Shown here in pieces: positions 11,871 to 23,708 of a stretch of DNA of 64,000 bases. The notes under the pieces are model-generated. The model did not search any database. It worked only from the letters and a program-made list of their open reading frames with translations, and was not told the DNA's origin. The stretch is from the NCBI GenBank assembly GCA_034670405.1, contig JAXDDX010000070.1, positions 1,312,001-1,376,000 on the forward strand, read 5' to 3'. Every line of letters begins with the position of its first letter. The stretch's first letter is position 1. The translations under genes and the position numbers were made by a program. Origin of the DNA: Hoplostethus atlanticus. Lineage: Eukaryota; Chordata; Actinopteri; Trachichthyiformes; Trachichthyidae.

Positions 11871-14800
11871 CAGTCATGCTTGAACGTTTGCGACCCCCCT
11901 ACCATGCAATCCCTATTTAATCAGAATTAACTGAAATAAGGATAATTGCGCATATAGTAAATTGAAAATAGTTTAAAGGGAATTAGTGCAAAAATAAGTG
12001 AACCATTAGTTAAATCAAGTAGTTTTTGTTAAATAAACACATTTTGTTGAATACTGAAAATAAATCATATTTATTTGTGCATGTTCTTTATTTGGGATAT
12101 TTTCATTTGAGGTTGAGATTATTCCTCCATAATATATGAAATAATAACTACCCCCTGTAGGGATCACAAACTTTCAAGCATGACTATTATTTTTAAAAAT
12201 ATCAGCTATAAGCAGTTTCAACCCAAAATATTTGTATCAGCCTTAAAAAAAACAAAAATCAGAAAAGCGTATTTTCCATAACTCTCCCTTATCAGTCCAA
12301 CCCCACTTTCTGATCACGTTCTCTCTGCCTCTCGGTGACTCTCGCTCTCAGTGAGTTTTATAGGGCAGAACTGATGGATGATCTTGTCATATTAATCATC
12401 GTCATAATCATTGAGATACTTGAGTACGGGGTCAAAATATCGCCCTTCTACCGCATCGATCGGCCTTTGAGAAATCGGTCAAGCCCTATGACTGGTATTG
12501 TCGGGCTTGTCAGAAAAAAGATGTCTCTGTCATTTAGATGATAGAGTTTGTACTAAACAAGGTGGGTCTCTGGGGGGGAAAGGATCAACCAATGTAGTGT
12601 ATATGAGCGTAATGCTATATTTGGATTGGAAGTTTTCCATTGCTAAATCCAAAATCAGACATCCTGGGAAAAGAAATGCCTCTTTAGATTCAGTTAGGTC
12701 CTGGTACTCGTCCCTGGGACTGTAATCTTTGCTCGGGGCGTTTGGGAAATCACACTTCATCGAGGCAGGGTCACACTGCCTGGCCTGCCAACACTTAAGC
12801 ACACCAGACACCGAGGAATGTCACTCTGGACAGAATGAAGCCAAAGCTCAGAGGCTAGAAATGTCTTTTTTTTCATTTTTATCCAGCAATAAAATCAGGG
12901 GAATATAGGCTGCGTTCAAAAGAACCGCACAGCCCGCATCCACCACTGATGTGTGGAGGCTTGCACATCACTAATGAAAGAAAATGATGCTCGTATGAAT
13001 TGGCTTAGTGGAAAATCCGACCGGGCTATGATCTGTTGATCCAAACGGGGTGACTGGAGGTGACTGGGGGTGACCGATTACTCCAGTTATTCCTTTAAAG
13101 CCCCGGAAGGGAAAACACACGCACCGGCAAGCAGCAAAGACCAAGTCGGGCAATACCTGTGATTTCAAGGTGGGAGAAAAGGGTATAACAAACTAATTTG
13201 GCCATTATCAAAATGTCACAACAACTAGTCTTTGTGCAAACTCTTTATCTTCAAAGTGCCTCTGCTGTGAATGCATGCCAGCCGGTCTCACTCAGCAGAC
13301 CCCCGAAGGCTGAGTAATAGGCCTACCACTATGAAATCAGATTTCTGTTTTAGGGCACAGTCTTAATGATTTTCCACAAAATGTAATTAAAAAGATATTG
13401 AATAAACATAAACCTTCTCCTCAGGTACTTAGCCCCCCTAAAGAGGGCCTAATGATTAACAGTGTTTTTACGCCTGGGCAGGCAGCTCTCCAAAGGGTCA
13501 GGGCATAATGAAATGTTTCATCTTAACGCTCGGTGGGAGGAGACGCTCACTCTCCTTTCAATGGCATTTAGACGATCTGTCAGACGGAACATTAATCTGA
13601 GACACGCGTGGAATCAGAAATCCACTGGTCTGCTTAATTTTAGACGATGGATGATCGGCCTTTGGCCTACATTATAGTATGACAGGAGGGTGACAATAAC
13701 AATAGGCCAATAACTCCAAAGGCTCTATATCACTGGGTCTATATTAACCTCCAGACTGTTCAATCGGTGTAAAGACATCACACACCTCAGGGAATGCGAT
13801 GGGCATCAGGCCATAAAAAATGAGCAGAAACTGAGTCAATTATAGCTGTGAAGTGTAGCCCGTGACCTGCATGCATCCACTTATGTTTGGTTCTTTAAAA
13901 TAAATGCTACAAATTTGCCAACAATCACAGAATCCGCTTTACACCAGCTGCTTGGTAAAGTACCCTCGCTCTGCACAGACAGTGCATTCATTCTCGTCAT
14001 TGCCACATTCACACAGTGGCCATGATCATATCCACACAGCTTGCACACATCCATTCTTTCTCAAAAAGAGTCCAAGGCAATGAGTGGAGACATGTTCATG
14101 TAGCTGAGTCAGAGATGTCAGCGGGAAGCAACTTCACTAAGCCAAATCAAGAGAGAAGAGTAAGACGGATACAACGGCGTAGTGGCAGACGACATAAACT
14201 TAGATCCATCTGAAGTAGATTGTCAATGAACAGCCAGAGTTGATGGAAAATCAGAAGGAGAGTATGACAACATACAAGATGAATTCAAATGAAAAAAGAG
14301 AAAAACGCTACTGCCGAGATGTAATTTACTTTTTGAAAGCCCATTTTATTGTTTGGTGTTTCGCTCATTTTTGGTGGTATTATTACAGAATTCTAACCAG
14401 GATTCAGTGAGACTTATGGCTGAAACAAGCACTGGCAGATATTTATACTCAGTCAATGTTTTTTTAGGCGAGGATAAACCGCCAATTCCCCCTGTGTTTG
14501 AGCTTCTGTTACTCTACTTCAGTAATACTTACAGCAAACAAACTACAAGGGTGTACCTTTGGGGAGAAACCATCATTATGCATGTAGTCAAAGGAGTTCA
14601 AGAGCAATAACCTTTTTCTTAATGTTCAGAAATGAGGGCTGAATAATGCTGGTAATCTGCCCTCCTGCTCCACAGAGCCTGCCTGCAAGGTTGGCCTAGG
14701 CTACAAATGCAACCTGTAGAATACAGTTCAGTAGCATCACATTGGTTGTGGACCAAATGGAGCTATAAGCTCAACTAGTATGTGCAAAAACATTAGGGAG

Positions 14801-15578
14801 AGGATGCACATGCTGCTGCACTCAAGAAACCACCGATTAGATGACAGGTGGTAGAAAACGAGTGATAATTGGCCTAATGCTGGGAGTATGGTCTTTATGT
14901 GGTAGCTGGGAGGCGAGTGTGTTTTATTAAGACAAAGGAGGATATTTACTGTGGCACTGTCAGCTCGAGATATGTGGTCATGTCAGCTCTCCCGTACACA
15001 ACCTCTGCCACATTGTGCTTTCTTACCCCCACCTGGTTGAGGTGTGGGCTGGATGCAGGAGAGAACCAAGCTGGTGGGCTGGATCATCCCTGCATCCGGC
15101 CGGTGCTGCGGCCAATTGCATCCAGGAACCTTTAAATGTGCGTTTGCGTTTCAGTCAGGAGGAAGGTGTAGGCGTCGAGAGAGAAGGCTGGACCAGTACG
15201 ATGACCCGAGGGACAGAAGGAGCTTGTGAGAGCTAAAATGTTGACATTTTATATTGATCACTTTATGCAGTAGTATTAACAGGTAAGTCTCTAAAATAAA
15301 TATTGGCCTGTTTATATTTAATTGATTTTCTATGAGAACTGTGTTTACCTTACTACAGTTATATTGGGTTACAGCTGAACAGGGTAGATTTACTTTGATA
15401 AATCTTCGTTTGGAAACTTGTATTGGACGAGGTCTGGAGGTGAGAGATTCATTCTGCTAGTAAAGAAGCATTGTTATCAAATCTGCCTTACTGGATTCGT
15501 GAGTCAAGCATATCTCTGTGGTTTGTGAAATACATAGAAACGTGTCAGAACATAAGTCTCTACTACGCAGCAACCTTA

Positions 15579-16361
15579 TGGCGGGTTCAGACTACACGAT
15601 ATCAGGCCGATTATAGCCCGATTCGGCGGACGTAGGGCGTCGGGTCGAGTCGGGAACGACAGGGTGCAACAATCGATTGTTTTATGTTGTGTAGTGTGAC
15701 ATAGTGGACGACAACCGATGCCGCATCTGGTACGCCTCACGACGTCCCGACAAAAGACTAGCATGTTAGAATTTTTTTTTGCCGTCCACGACGTGTTCCA
15801 TCTCGTCCGTGACGTTGACCAATACGAGCACGGAGCGCTATAAACACACATGGCGAGGCGAAAGAGAAATGAGGTTGTTGGTGCCGCTAAGTGGAACTAT
15901 GAAACAGAGGAAAGGTTTGTCGAGCTCTGGCTCCTGTGGCTGGCTAGCCTGTGGAGGCTAGCCAGCTAGCTACATTTAGGTTTCACTACAGGCTAAAACA
16001 TCGTTATTTTTCACCTCTTTGAAGGATTGACAACCCATACTGTTCTCTTCATGCGACCCAAGAACGGGTCCACGGTCGTTTTTTCTTTTTTTTGCCTTTT
16101 CGGAACACAAGACAGCTAATATCATACCTATAATATCATACATAGCATACCGCTTTGGACGCCATTGTTTGTTTACATTCTCGTTGCCTAGCACCTGCTT
16201 TCCGATGACATCACGCACGTCAGCAAGCGATTATTGGTCGGTGACCAACGTGTAGTCTGTCATGTCTGTCGGCCAAGACACGAATTTATCACTCTATATC
16301 GCCTAATCTGACACAGTGACCATCGTAACAGACAAAAATATCGTGTAGTCTGATCCCGGCA
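15579..16361. mobile_element. 783-bp terminal-repeat DNA transposon with TA flanks
   Basis: The left end, from 15579, and the reverse complement of the right end, finishing at 16361, share CAGACTACACGATAT preceded by TGGCGGGTT or TGCCGGGAT: 24-bp inverted repeats with about three mismatches. A TA dinucleotide lies directly outside each end (15577-15578 and 16362-16363). The interior is CG-rich near the left end and carries a short ORF. It looks like a non-autonomous cut-and-paste element; the superfamily is unassigned because a 2-bp TA flank alone is weak evidence. Confidence 0.78.
15850..15961 (+). pseudogene. Truncated ORF in the 15.6-kb element (SANT/MADF-like start)
   Basis: The frame starts MARRKRNEVV and continues AAKWNYETEERFVELW before ending a few residues later. 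The basic start followed by a Trp/Glu-rich helix resembles the first helix of a Myb/SANT- or MADF-type DNA-binding protein carried by several fish DNA transposons. It is far too short to be functional. The assignment rests on motif resemblance only. Confidence 0.35.
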
Positions 16362-18029
16362 TAACTGGCTTTGCAATTATAATTAATTTTGCCACTATAG
16401 AGCTGGAACTCGGAAGCTGACCTGCTATTGGAGCGGATGGAAAGCAGCAGCCCAGACCTGAGTGTTATGCAGTACGTAAATAAAACTGTCCTCTCCGTGC
16501 GTATGTCAAATGGCGAAGAGCCCAAGTTCATAACTCTGCATCAATCAAGACTGTCCTCTTTACTGACTGTGAAGCTATTAATAAGCCATTTGTATGGATG
16601 TACTCAGTCTGCTTCTCATTCATTTCTTCCTTAAGAGGAAAGCCTACAACAAGGTTGTGTAACTATATGCTATAACCATACAACTTTTCATTGCCCTGTT
16701 TACTTTAACAACTGTTTGACAGAATCAGCAGTAGATTTTAACAGTTTGAATTATTCATTACATGATATTCTAGGCTGAATCAATTTAGGTCAATTAGAGA
16801 ATAATAACATTCACAACCTTTTTCCTCAACACCACAATGTCTACACCTTTTTCTTTTGTTTCCTATGTGAAACAATTTTATTGAACCCAGGGAATTCAAA
16901 CAACATGGGTAATTGTAACACCATTATTAGTGCCAACATGCCAAAGCTCACTGTGCTCAGTGCTTGAGGTTGATTTTGGCTGGTTACTGCATGTAGGCAT
17001 TGAAGAGTCAGCATAGCTAGCTAGCAAGCGCCAATTAGTAGGATTCATATCAAAAACAATTCTGCCATTGATACACCGCGATATCTGCCAATACATGCAA
17101 ACCGACGTGCTAAATAATCACTGATGTTCATCACATTACACTGCTTGGTAATACAAACTAGGAGAACACTCATTTTCAAGTAACATTCCCCAATTTGACT
17201 CAGATGTCATTCAGTGGGAGAATTTAATTACTATGTACTTTTTAATGGCTAATTTAGACAACATGAATTGAGTATCACAATAATTCCATGTCATTATTTC
17301 ATCACAATATGTGACAAAAGACTGAATTATTGAACAGCCCAACTAATTAGGTATCATTCATTGAAAATGAACACAACACTTAAAATTACTTCAGAGTTTA
17401 TCATCGACCCCAGTGATGGATGCAATCGTTCCCCAAGCATCGTTTTTGAGATGTTTCTTAATGTGGTCTTTCAGATAAAAGTTGTAGAGAGCTGAGAAAC
17501 TTTGAACGGCTGTAATCATCTTGTAGTCCATTTTGCACTTGTCAGACAGAACTGTTCATGAAAAATCACATCAGTAGGGAAACAAGGAAGTGCAGAAATC
17601 TGATTGGCTGACGACCGATGACTTGAGTAAAGTTCATTACGCCCATCTTGTCTCGGCTGATAAGCTTGTTGACCGTCCATATATCTGTCAAGTTTCCCTG
17701 GTCGCTCAGCTCTGTAGGAAATTAATGGACTTCTGGTGACTTGTTGATTGTATTTCTTGCAGTATGAACCCATGGTTACTTAATAGGTTTTCATTCACTA
17801 ATCAAGTACAACCACGCCTGTGTGAGCAAGCTTGATACTGACCTTTCATTCCTGTAACTTTTTTCCGCTTACGTAACCATAATAAAATCTTATGACGCCA
17901 AAGCCAGCTGAACAATAGAACACCAACGCCTTATCCAAACTGATTCTACTGGGGCGGTACCGTCCAGCAACTCGCCTCAACATGAAGACTGCTTGGCCTC
18001 TCCATGACTGAAGGGAAGGAACTGTTTTA

Positions 18030-18130
18030 AGTAGTATTTGCTTTAGACAACAAGATTGTGATATCATTATTTCATCACGATATGAAAGTTTGAAAGACAA
18101 ACAATAACATTGAATTACTGCCCAGCCCTA
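18030..18130 (-). repeat. Possible element end (CAGCCCTAA)
   Basis: The segment runs ATATCATTATTTCATCACGA, then a T/A-rich part, and ends TACTGCCCAGCCCTAA. A diverged relative ends near 17345 (GAATTATTGAACAGCCCA). This is the end style (TTAGGGCTGGGC on the minus strand) of widespread fish DNA repeats. No matching opposite end was found nearby. Confidence 0.4.
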
Positions 18131-18716
18131 AGCGCAGCTACTGATTACAATAAAAGCCAAACATTTGACAATGTTTGATTCACTGGCCCTAATATGACAG
18201 ACAGGAAGCCGGTGTCTTAATTTTTTCTAGCTTTGCCTCAGTAACTGTTGGTGTGTTGCCACTGTCCATTCAAATGCGTTTACACAACATGTAAGGTAGT
18301 ATGAGGATAACTCAAGGACGGTCGAGGTTAGTCAAGGCTAACGTCACATCCAGGTATCCCTAAGAAGCCCCTATTTCCGGAAGTCATAATTGTGGATCCA
18401 AATACCAGTTACCATGGTTTCACCTGCTATCTCCTTCCCTTCTAAAAGTTGAGATTTGAATGAAATGACATGCTGCTTAGTGGATTGTATGTATGCCGAA
18501 TATATCAGAAGACCCACGCTACTTACTTTACGACGTATGGCAATAAAGTAAACAATAAATAAACAAAGAAAAGTGACCTATTTCTAAATTAGAGTTCAGT
18601 GTAACGCTTTCTCCATACGGGCAAGTAGCGTGGCTAACTTGCTAGCTGTACACTGACCTGGTGAGGGTAGTCACTGAACCTAAGCTAGTCGTGCAGAGCC
18701 CCGGGATCATACTCAC

Positions 18717-19201
18717 TTGTTCCTCAGCACCTGCCAGGCCGCTTCGATGTCCGCGTACAAGTTCTTTTCAGACGGCTTGCCGCTGCTGACCCCGTAGCCC
18801 GAGTAATCGTATGAGAACACGTTGCAGTTGATCCTGGAGCCGAGGCCGATGTAAAAACTGCACATCTGTCCCAAGTCCACGGCGTTACCGTGGGAAAATA
18901 GCAGCGTGTACCGACTGTTCGGGGCGCAGCGCACGAACATGCAGCCGACCCGGTTACCCCGGCTGCTTCTAGTGCTGAACACCTCCACAGCATCCAGTTC
19001 TCGCTGGGAGTACTGCCAGTCCGCCCGCTCGGTTAGATGTAAGCTAGTGGCCCCATTAGCATCCGTGTGTACCGAGTATGTGGGCTCCGGTGGGAGGAAA
19101 GCTAGCTTGGCCGCGATGCGACCTGGACAGGGCGGACAACAGAACAGCCAACATAGTTCACCGAGAGAAAACCCATTCATCCTGGGGCCTTGTTCGGGCA
19201 T
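18717..19201 (-). CDS. abhd17c: abhd17c exon 1: alpha/beta hydrolase 17C (depalmitoylase), N-terminal part
   Basis: ABHD17 enzymes are membrane-bound serine hydrolases that remove palmitate from proteins such as N-Ras and PSD-95. Residues 1-161 are encoded here. An in-frame TAA sits directly before the ATG (19199-19201), supporting this start. Visible features: the N-terminal cysteine cluster [19 protein letters not shown], the palmitoylation and membrane-targeting signal of the family; [37 protein letters not shown] with the HGN oxyanion-loop motif; and [19 protein letters not shown]. The exon stops at AWQVLRNK with a GTGAGT donor (GT at 18715-18716). The catalytic Ser, Asp and His belong to later exons not found in the window. 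The 17C paralogue is favoured by the [16 protein letters not shown] start and the neighbouring arnt2. The alanine/proline-rich insert I recall in mammalian ABHD17C is replaced by a short HTDANGAT-like linker. Confidence 0.95.
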
Positions 19202-19620
19202 TTATGCGCGGACTTACCCGGTTAATTCCCTTCTTTCTAAACAGCAAAACAGTTCTCGTCTTTCTTGAAGTCCTATTTGTTTCCCATTAACAAGCTGTAG
19301 CTAAAGTAGCTGGGCGGACAGGTGGCTCGGTCACTTGGCTTTGCAGCTAGCTAGCACGCTAGCCGGTTGGCAGTTAGCTAGCAACAAAATTCAGACTTCA
19401 TGTAGACTAGAGATGTGGATTATTTATCTTGTACACGATGTTGAAGTTCATATTATTTTACAACACAAAAGAGCGCCGCGAGTGGTTTTGGTTGAATGAT
19501 CCCGCCTCTATCAAACATAGCTTGCTAAGCGCCAAGATTTGTTGCTAATATAATGTAAGCAGCCATTTATCTAAACTGGAGACAAAACCAGGACTTCCGG
19601 CACAACAGGATATCCTGTTT
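19202..19620 (-). promoter_or_regulatory. abhd17c: abhd17c 5' UTR and probable CpG-type promoter
   Basis: DNA just upstream of the start codon continues the CpG-rich stretch of exon 1, with CG-rich patches at 19204-19220 and 19470-19505. There is a GACTTCCGGC match to an ETS-type site near 19593-19602 and a GAGGCGGGATC patch (minus strand) near 19500. No TATA box is obvious. A strong donor-like GTAAGT lies 11-16 bases upstream of the ATG (19212-19217, minus strand). A cluster of GCTAGC palindromes occupies 19345-19385. The exact transcription start cannot be seen. Confidence 0.45.
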
Positions 19621-21689
19621 GGCTTCTTCTTACACACTTAACCACAGTGCAATTTAAATATCAATTGATATTTTCTATATCAATTTAATACAATTCAAAT
19701 ATTTTAGATTAATTAAACTGGAATTTGTTTTTGTTTTTTCAATGTTTTTTCTATTTATTAATTCAGGGAGTGTCAATTCATCACACTAGGTATGGCAAAG
19801 TAGAGCTACAGCCCAGCAAACATTATGCTAGTTATAATTTTCATCCACTCTCTTTCAAAACTGTTATGTAATATTATTTTATGATGCAGAAGCCAAAACG
19901 TACCTAAATGCTTCAACTGTAAATGAAACAGGGATGTAAAGTAATTACAGTTCTGTTACTCAAATGCTGTACTTTTGTTTTGACATATGCTTACCTGTAC
20001 TTGAGCATTGTAATTTTTTACTCCATTGCATTTCAAGTGAATATGAGTTAGTTTCAAGAAAAATAAAATGTTTTACACACAAAACACCATCAGTTGATGA
20101 AAATGATACACCTTTTTCTCTGGCAACAACCAGAGCAAGCACAGCTGGACAACTAACTTAGGTTAATTTACTGAAGATAATTTGAATTTAAAGAACTGAA
20201 ATACCAGGACATCATATTGAAAATGTACTTTTACTTTTTATACTTCAGTCTCCTCCATGTTGCGTCCTGGTAAAACATGGTGAAAAGCATCAAAATTATT
20301 CCCACAATCAAGTCAAGAAGAAAAAAAACAACTTAATTCAGGCTTAGGTAAATTCTCTGAGTAGTATTAACACCAAGGAAACTGGGATCCTGGGATTGAA
20401 TCAGGTTTGAGTGTGACCTCAATGATGCTGACAATTTCTAAAGCACTATATCTGATTTCCCTGGAGGATACACCACCGAAACTCCTATCCTATAAACGCA
20501 CGCACACACCCTGATACACACAGAGCAGCATTACACTTACATAACCGAACACCCAAGAGTCCTTGTTTCGCATCATTATTATTTATCACAGCTGACGAGT
20601 GCCGAGCACATGCCAGTCCCAAACAGCAGAGACTCTTAATCTGTTTACCCGTTGAAAAGCTTGCATACCACGGAGAGACTCCAGTGACAGGAGAGGCACG
20701 TGTCTTTATGTAGCTGAAGCACTTCAAACCCACCCGAGGGATGGGGAAAGGCTTTGCATGCACCTCTCAACACAGTCACTAATAACCATATGGAGACAGG
20801 ACTCGGCTGGATTTGCCGTAGCCTGGAGGAAGAGTCCATTAACAGATAGTCTAATATGTTGAATTCTAACAGACTGCAGGAACGTGGTCTGGGACTAGCT
20901 TGCGAGACGAGCTCGGCTACATAGGAAATGGACCAGAAAAAGTGCCCATCGCTGAAGACCATCTGTTCAATATTTGGAACAGATAAGGCAAAGAGGTTTT
21001 TTTTTCTAAGCGTAACGAGAATATTTTATGAGTCTGGCACCGACCGTACGAGGACCTGCCCTTACAAATGCATTGGATACCACAGACTTTGCTAAGCCTC
21101 TGCTTGGGCATGTTCCTGTACATGCACATGTACTGTATTGTACCTGGGATCTGGCTCTTCTCTGGTTCTCCTCATCGTTTCTAAGCCTGTCAGACACTCT
21201 GATACCCCCCCACCCGCACCCCCAGTGTGTTTTCACGATAACAAGATGTTGGATCATGACCTAGCCAACATCAAACATCTTAAGTCCAATTAAAGCAGAC
21301 CTTTCACCTTAAAGCTCAGTGAGTGGTTCAAATGTGTTTTTTCCTCTTCCTTGCACCAATTGTCCCGTTCTTGGTAGTACTTGGTTTTTCCTTTTTTGTT
21401 TTGGTATGATTATAGAAAAGTAATTCACTGGGGGCAAAAGACGAAATAGCTCCGAGAGCGCTGTCACTCTCTTGTTTTTTCAAACTGTGAGAGGCCATAA
21501 CAAGTAAGATTTTGATGAAACTTGGAGGGATGTTACTTGTTACTGATTGGTTCAAGGGGTGCCTGCATCGTTACTTGTATTGGACTGAAGCTGCTCATAG
21601 CATATATTTTGTTCCGTTATTTAATATCTTTAAATTTTACCATTTCAATACTAACAATTCCAAGAAATTCCAAGTATTTGATGTTTCCC

Positions 21690-21860
21690 TCTGAATTGTA
21701 TTCTTGTCAGGGCGGAAAAGCCTCTGAAACAGCATTTCGACCATGGGACACTAAAACTCTCCACTGAAACCCAGAAGAAGAAGAAGAAGAAGAAGAAGAA
21801 GAAGAATAGACCACCAGTGTAGTATTGATCAATTCTACAATAAACATGTCAGTCAAACTG
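21690..21860 (-). mobile_element. Dispersed repeat family, copy 3
   Basis: Reverse-oriented copy with GGCGGAAAAGCCTCTGAAAC, then CATGGGACACTAAAACTCTC and GATCAATTCTACAATAAACATG. An (AAG)n array interrupts it at 21773-21807. Confidence 0.65.
21773..21807. repeat. (AAG)n microsatellite
   Basis: About 11 AAG units inside the family copy. The copy at 56270-56593 has a trinucleotide array, (AGT)n, in the same interior zone. Confidence 0.95.
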
Positions 21861-22378
21861 CATCACATCCATCATATGAGGCTTAACTGCCAACGGATCT
21901 CCAGGAATCAGCAATGGAAAAAAGGAAAAACCCCAATGACTGGAACCAGAGCAGCTTCCAGTGAGTTGCATAAGACAAGTATGAAAGTTTTGAAAAAGTG
22001 TCCTGAGGAGGCCTGGGGGGGTGATTGAGGATGATCCCATGATGAACCCTGCCTAACCCTCCTCTCTCCAGCAGAGCAGGTCACAACACAGGCTTAGCAC
22101 TGGCCTCCAGGGGTCGATAATGATATCAATCGACTGACAGATCTCAGGCCTGTTTGGGTTTGTTCCATTTCAGTGTTTTGGTTACAGATTTAGTTGGAGC
22201 AGAGCTGATCCCCAGTCAGCGCCTGAAGGGAAAATTCTATCTGGAGAGAAACATTTTTTTAAGAGATTAGATGCGGCTGAGGATGTTTCCCAGGCGGAAC
22301 ACTGGGAGGCAGGATGCCAAGTTCCCTAGATACTGGTTTGTCAAGAGGCAGGGACTGATGAACGCCATGGTCGGGCTT

Positions 22379-22430
22379 CAGGCCAAGGACGTCAGGCCAA
22401 GGACGTCAGGCCAAGGACGTCAGGCCAAGG
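22379..22430. repeat. 14-bp minisatellite
   Basis: The unit CAGGCCAAGGACGT is repeated 3 times plus a partial fourth, followed by a shortened CCAAGGACGA variant. Confidence 0.9.
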
Positions 22431-22696
22431 CCAAGGACGAGGACCAGCTTTTAAAGTCAGTAGTTATGATACCAGATCACAGGACAGGTTAGTGTTAAAA
22501 GAACTTCTGGTTTCTGGCCAGAAATCTCAGCACCTCTCCAAGTAATTGTTGTGTCACTGGTATTGATGAACAACCCCCCTGCAGATATATTATGGTCATT
22601 TTGTGCTATGGGACTGTAAAAATACATGTAAGACTTATTGCTCCTTTAAAGCAATGATACCTCACATGTTGTATTATGTTTGGGATTGCTTTTTTA

Positions 22697-22732
22697 ATGT
22701 TTTTTGTTCTCAGCTCTGAGAACAAAAAACAT
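22697..22732. repeat. 36-bp near-perfect palindrome
   Basis: A 17-base arm, ATGTTTTTTGTTCTCAG, is followed by a 2-base centre (CT) and its exact reverse complement. It would form a 17-bp hairpin stem in RNA or single-stranded DNA. Confidence 0.95.
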
Positions 22733-23634
22733 CCAGATCTCTTAACAAAGAAATCTGAGACTACCTGATTAAATAAAGGCTCAGATCAAGAGCAACAATC
22801 CCTATCTCCAACATCTGCAAGTGCAGTCATTTTGCAGCCAGACATTGCATACTACAATCCAACACAATATTATCATCAGACATAGCAGTGGCAGTGGCAG
22901 AAACTTAATCTGCAATTCAAGCAAGCAGTAAAAAACCAAAGCAAGCTGAATATATTTACATTCCTTTATTGAGTTTTTATTTTGAAGACTCAGTTCTGCT
23001 TCACAGAGACAACCACATACCGGGCAGCAGGACTTGATAACGATCGGCCTGCTACCTGTTATACTAAGATATTGGTGTTGTGTGAAGGATGGCAGTAACA
23101 CCAATTAAATGATAAAAATAGATCTGATGAAAATCCATGGGAATTGAAAAATTGAGAGCTAAATTGTCAATCGGTTTGATAAATCCAAAGACGATTTGAT
23201 TGAAATAGAGGTAATTTGAATTTTCTTAATTTATCACCACATTCTAACATTCATCATGTAAACAAATTGCCATTTATTGTTTAATGTGAGCAAGGTAGTT
23301 ACTGCCACTCCTCATAGTGTTATACCACTGAGGTTAAAACAAATGTTTTGAGTTCTCCACAATTTATTACTATTGTTATTAACAAATAGGGTTCTGAATT
23401 TAATCTACGCTTTATTTTGGTGGTTGAACCCACAATGATCACCGCAAAAAAATGTGTTCACAATTACAATTAACTAGAAAAATATAAGGGGGCTGCAGAG
23501 AACAGAAACTCTTACTTTGAAGAGTTCAACACGAGTTTATTTGAGGTTTACAAGTAAGAGCATAATTATCATCTAAATTGACACCCATTAAGATATCCTA
23601 ATGATAAAAAATAGATGGTTTACTCTGCTTGTGT

Positions 23635-23706
<72 letters not shown>
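23635..23706. repeat. (TG)n(GA)n compound microsatellite
   Basis: A short TG run passes directly into about 30 GA units. Confidence 0.95.

Positions 23707-23708
<2 letters not shown>

Larger units (their letters stand above)
1..18716 (-). other. abhd17c: abhd17c intron 1 (part), repeat-rich
   Basis: This stretch lies downstream of the splice donor of abhd17c exon 1. I looked on the minus strand for the rest of the hydrolase (the GQSIG nucleophile motif, the HGTEDEVIDF region, the C-terminal histidine) and found none, so it is read as part of a long first intron. It holds microsatellites, SINE tails, two Tc1-type pieces, a small hAT-like MITE, a large hAT element with a nested LTR, and a terminal-repeat element, listed separately. 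I see no convincing exon in the remaining DNA. A small exon could have been missed by eye. Confidence 0.6.

Noticed and set aside
14353-14610. Plus-strand ORF of 85 codons
   Set aside because: No domain, no codon pattern or splice context; likely chance.
18906-19268. Plus-strand ORF of 120 codons over abhd17c exon 1
   Set aside because: Antisense shadow of a CpG-rich coding exon; no family resemblance.
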